Source: an uncultured Burkholderiales bacterium (GTDB taxonomy: Bacteria; Pseudomonadota; Gammaproteobacteria; Burkholderiales; Burkholderiaceae_C). From it: a DNA stretch of 57,083 bases. A program made the position numbers and the translations under genes. The stretch is from contig CAIVLE010000205.1 in assembly GCA_903906635.1 (NCBI GenBank), positions 1 through 57,083 on the forward strand, given 5' to 3'. Numbering within the stretch: position 1 is the first letter of the stretch; each line of letters starts with the position of its first letter. The notes below the pieces were generated by a model. That model was not told where the DNA came from. It saw only the letters and a list, made by a program, of their open reading frames with translations, and did not search any database. Shown here piece by piece: positions 9,756 to 18,992 of this stretch.

Positions 9756-11513
9756 ATGTCCTCCCTCGATCTCACCTTGCTCTACCTCTGCGCGGCAGTC
9801 GTGAGCGTGGTGGGCTGTCGTTTGATGCATTTGCCGGCGATGTTGGGGTATCTGTTGGCGGGCTTGTTGATTGGCCCCAACGCTTTGGCTTTGGCCAAAG
9901 ACTCCAGCTCGGTGGCCCATTTAGCCGAGTTTGGCGTGGTGTTTTTGATGTTCGTGATTGGCTTGGAGTTCAACCCGCCCAAGCTCACGCAGATGCGTCA
10001 GGTGGTGTTCGGTTTGGGTCTGGGCCAAGTCGTGCTCACCTTGCTAGGCACTTGGCTGTTAAACCAAGGCATCTCTTGGGGCATGGCCCAGCTCGCCTTG
10101 CCCTGGCAGGTTGGCTGGCAAACTGCACTGGCCATGGGCAGCGCCTTGGCCATGTCGAGCACGGCCATCGTGGTCAAGCTCATGGCAGACCGCGTGGAGC
10201 TGGAGTCGCCCCATGGCCAGCGGGTGATGGGCGTGTTGCTGTTCCAAGACTTGGCGGTGGTGCCCTTGCTGGTGCTGATTCCAGCTCTGGCCGACATGGG
10301 CGAGCACAACCTTTGGACGGCGCTGTCGGTGGCCATGCTCAAAGCCAGCGTGCTGGTGGGTGCGCTGCTATGGGGCGGGCCACGGGTGATGCGCCAATGG
10401 CTGTATTTGGTGGCGCGGCGCAAAAGCGACGAGCTGTTCATGCTCAATTTGTTGTTGATCACACTGGGCCTGGCGTGGTTGACCGAGTGGGCAGGTTTGT
10501 CGCTGGCCATGGGCGCTTTTTTGGCGGGCATGCTGATTGCTGAGACCGATTTCAAACACAAGGTGGAAGCCGACATACGTCCCTTTCACGACGTGCTCTT
10601 GGGTTTGTTTTTCATCACCATCGGCATGAAGCTTGACTGGGAGGTGGTGGTCCAGAACTGGGCCTGGGTGTTAGCACTCAGCGTGCTGCCCGTGCTGTTC
10701 AAGGCCGCGCTGGTGTTTGTGCTGGCGCGCATGCACGGAGGGACGGCAGGAGTGAGCCTGCGCACGGCCATCTATTTGGCCCAAGCCGGTGAGTTTGGTT
10801 TTGTGCTGCTGTCTCTGGGGCAAACCCATGGGTTGGTGCCTGAGGGCTGGGTCAGCCCCATCTTGGCGTCGATGGTGCTGTCCATGATTGCCACACCGTT
10901 GTTGATCATGAACGCCGAGCGCATCGTCGCCCGCTGGGTCAGCACTGATTGGTTGGAGCAATCACTGGCCCTCACGGGCATGGCCCAGCGCACCTTGAAA
11001 ACCGAACACCACGTCATCGTCTGTGGGTATGGCCGCAGCGGCCACAACTTGGTGGACTTGCTGCGCCTAGAAGGCGTTGCTTATGTGGCCTTGGACAGCG
11101 ACCCTGACAAAGTGCAAAGCGGGCGCGAGCACGGACACTCTGTGGAGTTTGGAGACGCGACCCGTTTGACCAGTTTGATGTCAGCGGGTTTGGCGCGTGC
11201 CGCTGCGGTGGTGGTGACCTACCCCGACACGGCCTCGGCCCTCAAGGTGCTGGCTTGGGTGAAAGAACACGCGCCCCAAGTGCCCGTGGTGGTGCGCACC
11301 CACGACGACAAAGATTTAGAACAACTGCGCGCAGCGGGCGCAAGCGAAGTGGTGCCCGAAGTGATCGAAGGCAGTCTGATGTTGGCCAGCCAAACCTTGG
11401 CACTGATTGGCACACCGCTCAAGCGGGTGTTCCGTTTGGTGCAAGCGCAGCGAATGAGCCGCTACGCTTTGATGCGTGAAAAGCCCACTGCACAAGACGA
11501 CTCGCCACCTTGA
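9756..11513 (+). CDS. Kef-type monovalent cation:proton antiporter with TrkA-N domain (CPA2)
   Basis: Inner-membrane antiporter of 585 residues. The N-terminal two thirds form the Na+/H+-exchanger fold, with LGYLLAGLLIGP and the conserved FLMFVIGLEF early on and LGLFFITIGMKLD later. The C-terminal third is an RCK/TrkA-N Rossmann domain with GYGRSGHN near residue 428, followed by the acidic residue in VALDSD that usually contacts NAD(H). This architecture matches KefB/KefC and YbaL, which exchange K+ (or Na+) for protons under electrophile or pH stress. No KefF/KefG ancillary gene is adjacent, so the YbaL-like type is as likely as true KefB. Confidence 0.9.
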   Translation: MSSLDLTLLYLCAAVVSVVGCRLMHLPAMLGYLLAGLLIGPNALALAKDSSSVAHLAEFGVVFLMFVIGLEFNPPKLTQMRQVVFGLGLGQVVLTLLGTWLLNQGISWGMAQLALPWQVGWQTALAMGSALAMSSTAIVVKLMADRVELESPHGQRVMGVLLFQDLAVVPLLVLIPALADMGEHNLWTALSVAMLKASVLVGALLWGGPRVMRQWLYLVARRKSDELFMLNLLLITLGLAWLTEWAGLSLAMGAFLAGMLIAETDFKHKVEADIRPFHDVLLGLFFITIGMKLDWEVVVQNWAWVLALSVLPVLFKAALVFVLARMHGGTAGVSLRTAIYLAQAGEFGFVLLSLGQTHGLVPEGWVSPILASMVLSMIATPLLIMNAERIVARWVSTDWLEQSLALTGMAQRTLKTEHHVIVCGYGRSGHNLVDLLRLEGVAYVALDSDPDKVQSGREHGHSVEFGDATRLTSLMSAGLARAAAVVVTYPDTASALKVLAWVKEHAPQVPVVVRTHDDKDLEQLRAAGASEVVPEVIEGSLMLASQTLALIGTPLKRVFRLVQAQRMSRYALMREKPTAQDDSPP

Positions 11514-11567
11514 CTCACAACCGGGCGTCGCCTGCAAGCCTCCCCCCCTCTTTAACGAATTTTTTTC

Positions 11568-12509
11568 ATGATTCAATTTTTGACACGGCGCCTTCAAATG
11601 GCCCACCGCCGCACCCACCGTGCGGCTGGCAAGCTGCCCGTGGCCTTGCAAGGCATGCTCTGGATGGTGCTGGGGGGCATAATGTTTTCGATGCTCAACG
11701 TCATCTCCCGCAAGATGACGCTCGAGCTCGATGCGTTTGAAACGCAGTTTTTGCGCTATCTGTGTGGGCTCTTCGTTTTGTTGCCTGTCGTCTTGCGCGC
11801 GGGAGCAGCGACGTTTTGGCCCCGTGACATCAAGGGCCAGTTTTGGCGAGGCGCAGTTCACACAGCAGGCCTGATGCTGTGGTTCATCGCCTTGCCCCAC
11901 ATTCCCATGGCCGACATGACGGCCATCAGCTTCACCGGACCCATCTTCATCATGATCGGTGCCGCTTGGTTCTTGGGCGAGCGCATGCGCCGTGACCGTT
12001 GGGTGGCGGCCTTGTTTGGCTTTGCAGGCGTGGTGGTGGTGCTGCTGCCCCATCTCTCCAGTGACGGCGGGGTCTACCACCTCATCATGCTGTCATCGGC
12101 GCCCGTGTTTGCAGCCTCGTTCTTGATCACCAAGGCCTTGACCCGCTACGAAAGCCCCGGCGTGATCGTGCTTTGGCAAGCCATCACGGTGGCCATTTTC
12201 AGTTTGCCCATGGCTGTGCTGCATTGGAAATACCCAAGCGCTTGGCAATGGGTCCACTTTTTGGCCGCTGGCGTCTTGGGCACCATGGCCCACTATTGCA
12301 TGACACGTGCCCTGCATGTGGCGGACATCTCAGCCACCCAATCGATGCGGTTCTTGGATTTGCTGTGGTCCTCGCTCATGGGTTGGTGGGTCTTCACCGA
12401 AGTGCCCAGCGAAACCACTTGGATTGGCGCTTCGGTGATCTTGCTGTCCACGGTATGGATTGCGCGGCGCGAAGGCCAGCGCAAAGTAGTGGCCGCGCCA
12501 CAGCCCTGA
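11568..12509 (+). CDS. DMT-superfamily transporter (EamA domain)
   Basis: Membrane protein of 313 residues with ten predicted helices and two EamA repeats. The first repeat holds GGIMFSMLNVISRKM and the segment ITAISFTGPIF-like in DMTAISFTGPIF. The second ends in VPSETTWIGASVILLSTVW. The N-terminal 30 residues are basic and hydrophilic, longer than in most relatives, so an internal start near residue 24 (MLWMVLGG) is possible. It lies 54 bases after the Kef-type gene in the same direction. Sequence resembles exporters of the S-adenosylmethionine/riboflavin-type DMT group only in general fold, and the substrate is unassigned. Confidence 0.86.
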   Translation: MIQFLTRRLQMAHRRTHRAAGKLPVALQGMLWMVLGGIMFSMLNVISRKMTLELDAFETQFLRYLCGLFVLLPVVLRAGAATFWPRDIKGQFWRGAVHTAGLMLWFIALPHIPMADMTAISFTGPIFIMIGAAWFLGERMRRDRWVAALFGFAGVVVVLLPHLSSDGGVYHLIMLSSAPVFAASFLITKALTRYESPGVIVLWQAITVAIFSLPMAVLHWKYPSAWQWVHFLAAGVLGTMAHYCMTRALHVADISATQSMRFLDLLWSSLMGWWVFTEVPSETTWIGASVILLSTVWIARREGQRKVVAAPQP

Positions 12510-12510
12510 T

Positions 12511-12569
12511 CCCTTCACTGCCCTTCACTGCCCTTGACTGCCCTTGACTGACCTTCACTGACCTCACTG
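12511..12569. repeat. degenerate 10-bp tandem repeat
   Basis: About six head-to-tail copies of a decamer close to CCCTTSACTG (S is C or G). The first four are exact apart from the C/G alternation and the last ones are slightly changed or one base short. The array fills the gap between two convergent genes and runs into the stop codon of the gamma-glutamyltransferase gene. No flanking spacers are present. Confidence 0.85.
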
Positions 12570-14366
12570 ACCCATCACAAGGCCTTCTCGGCGCGGGTCA
12601 CTGGCCCCCACCCACACCGCGCGGGCGTCTCGCACCTGGCGCACCAAGACGCCCGCGCCACTGGTGAGCTCGCGTGTTTGCACCTCACCACCACGCGCGC
12701 GCAATGCACCCAAGCTTGCTGCGCTGAAGCGTTGGGTCTCCAACATCATGGCGCCCCCCACATTGCCAAAGTTAGGCAAGTTCAAGGCCTGCTGGGGCGT
12801 GAGCCCCCACTGCAAGACGCCCAGCAAAACCTTGGCTGTGAAATGAATGATCATCTCGCCCCCCGGGCTTCCCAGGCTCATCATCAATTCACCGCTGTCT
12901 GGGTCAAAGACCAGCAAGGGCGACATGGATGAGCGCGGACGTTTGCCCGGCTCCACCCGATTGGCCACGGCTTGACCTTGGGCGTTGCGTGGCACAAAGC
13001 TGAAGTCGCTGAGCTCGTTGTTGAGCAAAAAACCATGCACCATCTGGCGCGCCCCAAAAGCACTCTCGATGGTGGTGGTCATGGCCACTGCGTGGCCTTG
13101 GCCATCGACGATGCTCAGGTGCGAGGTGCCGAACTCCGCCTGAGGCAGGCTGGGGGCGAACTGACTGAGCTCACCACGCACTGGCGTGCCGTGCGTCACC
13201 TGAGGCCTGCGCGTGGGGCCGATCAGGCGCGATCGCTCGCGCAAGTAATCTGGTTTGAGTAAGCACTGCCAATCGCCCCCGGGCGCCGGCACAAAAGCAG
13301 GGTCGCCTACGTACTGCGCACGGTCGGCATAGACCAAGCGCGATGCTTCGCTGTAGGCGTGCAACCACTCCGGCGTGGGCACGCCATCGCGCAAGGGCTC
13401 TGGGACCCAAGCGCTGTGCTGCAACAGCCCCAACAGTTGGCCAATCGCCAACGTGCCAGAACTCGGAGGTGGGAACCCACAGATGCGATAGTGACGCTGT
13501 GCCAACTGCTGCACAAAGCACAAAGGCTCACGCACCAGCGGCTGGTAGCGCGCCAAGTCATCCAAACTCAAGTGGCCCGGGTTGGTGGGGTGTTGCTGCA
13601 CCTTGTCCACCATGGCTTGTGCCACCTCACCGCTGTAAAACGCCGAGACACCCTCTTGCGCAATCCGAGTGAGCAACTTGGCCAAAGGCGGGTTGCGCAA
13701 GTTGTGGCCCACAGGATGCGGCAGGCCATCGGCTTGGTAAAAATAAGCCCGTGCCGTGGGGTCCAGTCTCAAGTAGCGATCGGCCTTGAGCTGCGCATAC
13801 AGCCTAGGAGTGATGGCAAAGCCCTGAGTGGCCAAGCGTATGGCCGGCTCAAACAAGCGGGCCCAAGGTAATTTGCCGTGTTGTTGGTGCGCCAAGGCGA
13901 GCATGCGCAGCACACCAGGTGTGCCCACCGCACGTCCCCCCACCACCGCTTGATAAAAGGGAAAAGGCTCACCTTGTGCGGTGACAAACAAGTTCTCCCC
14001 TACAGCAGCAGGTGCAGTCTCGCGGCCATCAAAGGCTTGTACGTGTGAGCCCTGGCTGTGCAGCAACAACGCCCCCCCGCCCAAGCCACTGGACTGGGGT
14101 TCAACCAAGGTGAGCACCATTTGCACAGCCACAGCAGCGTCCAGCGCCGAGCCACCCGCTTGCAAGATGTCGTAGCCCGCTTGGGTGGCCAGAGGATGGG
14201 CCGCAACCACGGCCCAATGCGGACTCACCACCTCGCTTTGGGAGCGCCACCCCGTGGCCATTTCGGGTTGCACGGGGGATGTGCCTACCCACTCCAGCGC
14301 TTGCCCCAGCGCGCTCGCCGCCCACAGCCACCCCCCGATCCAGACTCCCAGGTGACGACGGATCAT
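12564..14366 (-). CDS. ggt: gamma-glutamyltransferase, exported
   Basis: Ntn-hydrolase precursor of 600 residues that self-cleaves into large and small subunits and hydrolyses or transfers the gamma-glutamyl group of glutathione and related compounds. A signal peptide (hydrophobic WIGGWLWAASALGQA) directs it to the periplasm. The processing and nucleophile Thr lies in GTSHLSIVDGQGHAVAMTTT, and the glycine-rich MSLGSPGGEMI motif of the small subunit is present. A second family member lies 12 bases upstream, so the two likely form an operon. Periplasmic GGT salvages cysteine and glutamate from exported glutathione. Confidence 0.93.
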   Translation of the reverse strand: MIRRHLGVWIGGWLWAASALGQALEWVGTSPVQPEMATGWRSQSEVVSPHWAVVAAHPLATQAGYDILQAGGSALDAAVAVQMVLTLVEPQSSGLGGGALLLHSQGSHVQAFDGRETAPAAVGENLFVTAQGEPFPFYQAVVGGRAVGTPGVLRMLALAHQQHGKLPWARLFEPAIRLATQGFAITPRLYAQLKADRYLRLDPTARAYFYQADGLPHPVGHNLRNPPLAKLLTRIAQEGVSAFYSGEVAQAMVDKVQQHPTNPGHLSLDDLARYQPLVREPLCFVQQLAQRHYRICGFPPPSSGTLAIGQLLGLLQHSAWVPEPLRDGVPTPEWLHAYSEASRLVYADRAQYVGDPAFVPAPGGDWQCLLKPDYLRERSRLIGPTRRPQVTHGTPVRGELSQFAPSLPQAEFGTSHLSIVDGQGHAVAMTTTIESAFGARQMVHGFLLNNELSDFSFVPRNAQGQAVANRVEPGKRPRSSMSPLLVFDPDSGELMMSLGSPGGEMIIHFTAKVLLGVLQWGLTPQQALNLPNFGNVGGAMMLETQRFSAASLGALRARGGEVQTRELTSGAGVLVRQVRDARAVWVGASDPRREGLVMGQ

Positions 14367-14378
14367 GGGCGGCCCGGA

Positions 14379-16001
14379 TTAAAAACCAGCGGCCAGCCCG
14401 TCGCGACGGGCATCGCTGGCCACCACATAGCCTTCAACCTTGGGGTCACCGGCGCGCCAAATGAACTGACCAGCACCAAAGTCTTGGTAGCTGTCGTTGA
14501 TCACATCCACGCGGTGACCGCGTGACTGCAGCCCTGACACCGTGTCGTGGTTGAGGTTGGACTCGACGTTGATCTCCAACCCAGCGTTGTAGCGCCAGCG
14601 CGGTGCATCACAGGCCGCTTGTGGGTTTTGTCCGTAGTCCAGCATGCGCACCAAGGTTTGCATGTGGCCTTGCGGTTGCATGTTGGCCCCCATCACACCA
14701 GAGCTCATCACGTGTTGACCGTCTTTGCTTAAGAAGGCGGGGATGATGGTGTGAAAAGGCCGCTTGCCGGGTGCTACCAAGTTGGCGGGATTGAGGCCTT
14801 GTGCATTCAAGCTGAAACCGTGGCCCCGGTTTTGCAAGCTGATGCCAAAGTTGGGCTCGACACAGCCGGAGCCAAAGCCCATGTAGTTGCTCTGAATGAA
14901 GCTGACCATCATGCCGTTCTCGTCGGCCGTGCTGAGGTAAATGGTGCCGCCTTTGACCGGGTTGCCTGCGCCAAAGTCTTGCGCTTTTTTCATGTCGATC
15001 AAGCGCGCGCGGCTCTTCAAATACGCCGGGTCCAGCATTTGTGCCGGTGTGACCTCCATCTGACTGGGCTCGGCCACGTAGCGGTACACATCGGCAAACG
15101 CGAGCTTGATGGCTTCGATTTGCAAATGCTGCGAGTCCACACCGTCCAATGCCAAACTGGCCACGTCAAAGTGCTCCAGAATGCCCAGCGCGATCAAGGC
15201 GGCAATGCCTTGTCCGTTGGGAGGGATTTCATGCAAGGTGTAGCCCCGGTAGTTTTGCGCGATGGGGGTGACCCATTCGGCTTTGTAATCGGCAAAATCA
15301 CGCGCGGTGATGCTGCCACCGTTTGCTGCGGCGAATTTTTCAATCGCCTGCGCGATCTCGCCACCATAAAAAGCAGCACCCTTGGTTTGCGCAATGGCAC
15401 GCAAACCTTTGGCAGCAGCAGGGAACTTGAACAACTCGCCCACATTTGGCGCACGGCCCCAAGGCAAAAAGTTTTGGGCAAAGCCAGGCAAGCCTTGTAA
15501 CTCGGGTGTGGCAGCCGCCCACTTTTGTTGCACCACCACCGGCAGCAAGTAACCACGTTCGGCAATCTCAATGGCAGGCTGGAGCAAATCTTCAAATGGA
15601 AGTTTGCCAAAGCGCTCACTCATCGCCACCCAACTGGCCACGGCACCGGGCACCGTGACCGAGTCAAAGCCGCGTTTGGGCGGCGTTTGGGCGCCCGCGC
15701 CATATTTGCGCTGGAAGTACTCAGGCGTCCAAGTTTGTGGGGCACGACCGGAGGCGTTCAAACCATGCAGTTCTTTGCCGTCCCACAAAATGCAAAACGC
15801 GTCTGAACCCAAGCCATTGCTCACCGGTTCAGTCAAGGTGATGGCGGCCGCTGCGGCAATGGCCGCATCGACCGCATTGCCACCTTGCCACAGCATGCGC
15901 AAGCCCGCCTGTGCGGCCAGTGGGTGAGAGGTAGACACCACGTTGCGGGCAAAAACCGGCAATCGGGTGGAGGTGTAGGGGTTGTTGTAATTGAAGTTCA
16001 T
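14379..16001 (-). CDS. gamma-glutamyltransferase family protein (YwrD-like, no signal peptide)
   Basis: A 540-residue Ntn-hydrolase of the GGT family. Conserved N-terminal segment STSHPLAAQAGLRMLWQGGN and the likely nucleophile Thr in GGTIYLSTADENG are present, followed by the small-subunit region ending GVMGANMQPQGH. No signal peptide is seen, so it probably acts in the cytosol, unlike its neighbour. Related cytosolic family members hydrolyse gamma-glutamyl compounds or act on cephalosporin-like amides, and the true substrate is unknown. An in-frame TTG at 16019 is less likely as start than the ATG at 16001. Both starts lack a good ribosome-binding site. Confidence 0.88.
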   Translation of the reverse strand: MNFNYNNPYTSTRLPVFARNVVSTSHPLAAQAGLRMLWQGGNAVDAAIAAAAAITLTEPVSNGLGSDAFCILWDGKELHGLNASGRAPQTWTPEYFQRKYGAGAQTPPKRGFDSVTVPGAVASWVAMSERFGKLPFEDLLQPAIEIAERGYLLPVVVQQKWAAATPELQGLPGFAQNFLPWGRAPNVGELFKFPAAAKGLRAIAQTKGAAFYGGEIAQAIEKFAAANGGSITARDFADYKAEWVTPIAQNYRGYTLHEIPPNGQGIAALIALGILEHFDVASLALDGVDSQHLQIEAIKLAFADVYRYVAEPSQMEVTPAQMLDPAYLKSRARLIDMKKAQDFGAGNPVKGGTIYLSTADENGMMVSFIQSNYMGFGSGCVEPNFGISLQNRGHGFSLNAQGLNPANLVAPGKRPFHTIIPAFLSKDGQHVMSSGVMGANMQPQGHMQTLVRMLDYGQNPQAACDAPRWRYNAGLEINVESNLNHDTVSGLQSRGHRVDVINDSYQDFGAGQFIWRAGDPKVEGYVVASDARRDGLAAGF

Positions 16002-16017
16002 GGGTTTGTTTCTATGC

Positions 16018-16042
16018 AAAACGGCACCCGAAGGTGCCGTTT
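16018..16042 (-). terminator. intrinsic terminator after tctA
   Basis: Ten-base perfect arms AAACGGCACC and GGTGCCGTTT close on the very stable TTCG tetraloop when read on the minus strand, followed by a TTTTG tail. It lies 27 bases after the tctA stop and immediately before the GGT-family start, so it may let only part of the tct transcript continue into the GGT genes. Confidence 0.82.
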
Positions 16043-16068
16043 CTCAACTAGGTGTCAATCACCTGTGA

Positions 16069-17580
16069 TCACTCTTCAACGAAGGCTTCTTCGCGCTTGG
16101 AGCGGATCGATGGCAACAGCACAATGATGAGCAGCAACAGCGCTGCGCCCAACAAACCGCCCGACAAAGGACGGGTCACAAACACCGACCAGTCACCACG
16201 CGAGAGCAACAAGGCACGGCGCAAGTTCTCTTCCATCATCGGGCCCAAGATGAAGCCCAACAACAGGGGAGCAGGCTCGCAACCCAACTTGACAAACAAG
16301 TAGCCGATGAAGCCAAACGCTGCCACCAACCAAATGTCAAAGGTGTTGTTGTTGGTCGAGTACACACCGATGGCGCAAAACAGCACAATCGCGGGGAACA
16401 AGAAGCGATAAGGCACAGACAGAAGTTTGATCCACATGCCAATCAGAGGCAGGTTCAAGATCACCAACATCAAGTTACCAATCCACATCGAGGCGATCAA
16501 ACCCCAGAACAACTCAGGGTTGCTGGTCATCACCTGGGGACCAGGCTGGATGTTGTGGATCGTCATGGCGCCCACCATCAAAGCCATCACCGCGTTGGGT
16601 GGAATACCCAAGGTCAGCAAAGGAATGAAGGAAGTTTGTGCACCGGCGTTGTTGGCCGACTCAGGAGCAGCCACACCGCGGATGTTGCCTTGACCGAAAG
16701 GAACTTCACCAGGACGCAGCTTGGTTTTCTTCTCGATGGTGTAAGCCGCAAACGCTGCCAACAATGCACCGCCACCTGGCAACACACCCAAAATAGAACC
16801 CAAGGCCGTGCCACGCAGCACCGCAGGAATCATGTTCTTGAAGTCTTCCTTGGTGGGGAACAGGCCTTCCACCTTGGCAGTGAACACCTCACGCTCGTCT
16901 TCGGGTTGTGACAGGTTGGAGATGATCTCGCCGTAGCCAAACACACCCATGGCCACTGCCACAAAACCCACGCCGTCGGTCAGCTCAGGAATGTCAAAGC
17001 TAAAGCGTGCCACCCCAGAGTTCACGTCAGTGCCAATCAAGCCCATCAACAAACCCAGCACGATCATGGCAATGGCTTTGAGCAAGGAACCCGAGGCCAG
17101 CACCACCGCACCCACCAGACCCAAGATCATGAGCGAGTAGTACTCGGCAGGACCGAACTTGAAGGCCAATTCGGTCAAAGGCGGCGCAAAAGCGGCCAAG
17201 ATCAAAGTTCCCACAGAACCTGCAAAGAACGAACCCAAACCGGCGGCTGCCAGAGCGGGTCCAGCACGACCTTTGCGGGCCATTTGGTAACCGTCAATGG
17301 TGGTCACCACCGAAGAAGACTCACCGGGCAGGTTGACCAAAATCGCAGTGGTCGATCCGCCGTATTGCGCACCGTAGTAAATACCGGCCAACATGATCAG
17401 CGCCGACACAGGGGGCAACGCATAGGTGGCGGGCAACAACATGGCGATGGTGGCGACTGGGCCGATGCCAGGCAACACACCGATCAAGGTACCCAAAATA
17501 CAACCAATCAAGGCGTAAAGCAGGTTGATGGGCGTGAAGGCTACGCCAAAACCCAAAGCAAGGTTTGAAATCAAATCCAT
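16069..17580 (-). CDS. tctA: tripartite tricarboxylate transporter, large membrane subunit TctA
   Basis: Polytopic inner-membrane permease of 503 residues with about eleven helices, the main translocation subunit of a TTT-family secondary transporter for carboxylates. The family signatures GVLPGIGPVATIAMLLPAT, YYGAQYGGSTTAILVNLPGE and GVLPGGGALLAAFAAY are all intact. It follows tctB by 15 bases. The periplasmic binding protein TctC, which sets substrate specificity, is not encoded here. In Burkholderiales the binding proteins are often encoded elsewhere in large numbers. The substrate could be citrate, tartrate, phthalate or another carboxylate. Confidence 0.95.
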   Translation of the reverse strand: MDLISNLALGFGVAFTPINLLYALIGCILGTLIGVLPGIGPVATIAMLLPATYALPPVSALIMLAGIYYGAQYGGSTTAILVNLPGESSSVVTTIDGYQMARKGRAGPALAAAGLGSFFAGSVGTLILAAFAPPLTELAFKFGPAEYYSLMILGLVGAVVLASGSLLKAIAMIVLGLLMGLIGTDVNSGVARFSFDIPELTDGVGFVAVAMGVFGYGEIISNLSQPEDEREVFTAKVEGLFPTKEDFKNMIPAVLRGTALGSILGVLPGGGALLAAFAAYTIEKKTKLRPGEVPFGQGNIRGVAAPESANNAGAQTSFIPLLTLGIPPNAVMALMVGAMTIHNIQPGPQVMTSNPELFWGLIASMWIGNLMLVILNLPLIGMWIKLLSVPYRFLFPAIVLFCAIGVYSTNNNTFDIWLVAAFGFIGYLFVKLGCEPAPLLLGFILGPMMEENLRRALLLSRGDWSVFVTRPLSGGLLGAALLLLIIVLLPSIRSKREEAFVEE

Positions 17581-17595
17581 TGTTTATTCTCCGAC

Positions 17596-18081
17596 TCAAC
17601 CAGTGATGAAAGTAGGCCACACCGGCATCTGCAACTTGAGCAGAACGATGAACGCCAAGTAACTACCAACCGACAAAATCGTGGCCAGCAGCAACACATC
17701 TTTGAGGACAAATTCTTCGCCCGCTTTGCTGGCAATGAGCACCAAAGCGTAGATGGCCATGATCAAGCCCATGGCAGGAAGGCCGATGCTTGGCAGTCCG
17801 CCCAGCAAAACACCAAACGCCAAGTTGGCTCCCAAGATGTAAAAGACGGGACGCCAGGCGAACTTGCCCACCTTGTCACCGTCTTCGGCGTGCTCCACCA
17901 GCGAATAAAAGATGATGAAAGCACCCAATACGGCCAGCACGATGCCCAACAACAACGGGAAGTATCCGGGACCCATACGAGCACCGGTACCCACGGAGTA
18001 ATTCATGGAACCTACAGCAAAACCACCACCGACCAATGTGAACATCAGGCCGGAGAAAAAGTCTTTTTGACTTTTGATCAT
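17596..18081 (-). CDS. tctB: tripartite tricarboxylate transporter, small membrane subunit TctB
   Basis: Small inner-membrane subunit of 161 residues with four predicted helices, partner of TctA. The characteristic GARMGPGYFPLLLG segment after the first helix is present. ATG start with upstream GAGGAG eight to ten bases away. It is the first gene of tctBA. The 131 bases upstream, shared with no divergent gene, contain a small inverted repeat (ACAC...GTGT around 18152-18163) that could be an operator. I see no clear binding site for a named regulator. Confidence 0.92.
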   Translation of the reverse strand: MIKSQKDFFSGLMFTLVGGGFAVGSMNYSVGTGARMGPGYFPLLLGIVLAVLGAFIIFYSLVEHAEDGDKVGKFAWRPVFYILGANLAFGVLLGGLPSIGLPAMGLIMAIYALVLIASKAGEEFVLKDVLLLATILSVGSYLAFIVLLKLQMPVWPTFITG

Positions 18082-18212
18082 TTCTTCTCCTCAAAGAACA
18101 GCGAACATGGCGCGAATTGTGAGGGTCGGGTTGTCCACAACAGATGTGGGTTACACCTATGTGTTGTCGCCTTCGGAAACCGGGTAAACCCTGATTTGAC
18201 GCGGGTTGGCAC

Positions 18213-18971
18213 TCAGGGGCTCAAGGGCTTGAAGACCCGTAACCACTTGGTGGCTGGCAGGGGCCAGCGGGCTTGAATGGCTTCAGCTCGGGCCATCAAA
18301 TCTGTCCGTTTGACGGCCTTGGGCGTGCGCTGGGCCAACACAATGGTGTTGCCCTCGCGGGTGGGTTTAAAGGCCCACAGGGCATCCACGCCAAAAGCTT
18401 GGGCCATTTTTTCCACGCTTTGCGCATAGCTGGAACTGCGACCAAACAAATTCACCGTCATGCAGCCCTCCTCAGTGAGCAAGCGACGACAGTCGGCATA
18501 AAACTCTGCGCTGTCGAGCACCGGCGAGGCGGCTTCATGGTCATACAAATCCACCTGCAACGCATCAATCTGACCTTGCCAGTGCGCATGCTGAGCCACC
18601 TCGGCTGCGTCTCCCAAGACGACATTGAGCTTGTCCGTGTCTGCGGGCAGTTTGAACCACAAGCGGCAAGCCGCAATGACCTGAGGGTTGAGCTCGATGG
18701 CGGTGGTCTTCATGCGCAAATGCTTGTGACAAAACTTGGTGAGTGCGCCCGAGCCCAAGCCCAATTGCATGGCATGCAGTTTGGCCACCCGCTCGGGCTC
18801 AACAAACAACAACCAGGCCATCATGCGTTGCACGTACTCGAGCTCGATGTCAAAGGGCTTGTCAATCAGCATCGAGCCCTGAATCCATTCAGTGCCCAAA
18901 TGCAAAAAGCGCACCGGGCCGTACTCGGAGAAATTCACATCGGGAAGGCTTGTTTTTTTGCGCGTGGCCAT
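18213..18971 (-). CDS. spermidine-synthase-like methyltransferase-fold protein
   Basis: Protein of 252 residues with the Rossmann-like fold of spermidine synthases: GLGSGALTKF for cofactor binding, AIELNPQVI with the acidic residue that contacts the nucleotide, VVLGDAAE, and the aspartate loop in ALQVDLYDHEA. True spermidine synthases have the active-site sequence with paired aspartates (DSTDP-like). Here the loop reads DLYDHEA, so polyamine synthesis is doubtful. Orphan SpeE-like proteins of this type are common in betaproteobacteria without known role. It lies 21 bases after recJ and may be cotranscribed. Confidence 0.8.
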   Translation of the reverse strand: MATRKKTSLPDVNFSEYGPVRFLHLGTEWIQGSMLIDKPFDIELEYVQRMMAWLLFVEPERVAKLHAMQLGLGSGALTKFCHKHLRMKTTAIELNPQVIAACRLWFKLPADTDKLNVVLGDAAEVAQHAHWQGQIDALQVDLYDHEAASPVLDSAEFYADCRRLLTEEGCMTVNLFGRSSSYAQSVEKMAQAFGVDALWAFKPTREGNTIVLAQRTPKAVKRTDLMARAEAIQARWPLPATKWLRVFKPLSP

Positions 18972-18992
18972 AGGGGTCTCGGTGTTGTGTGC

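Noticed and set aside
12511-12569. CRISPR-like array
   Set aside because: The units are head to tail with no spacers and only ten bases long, so it is a simple tandem repeat.
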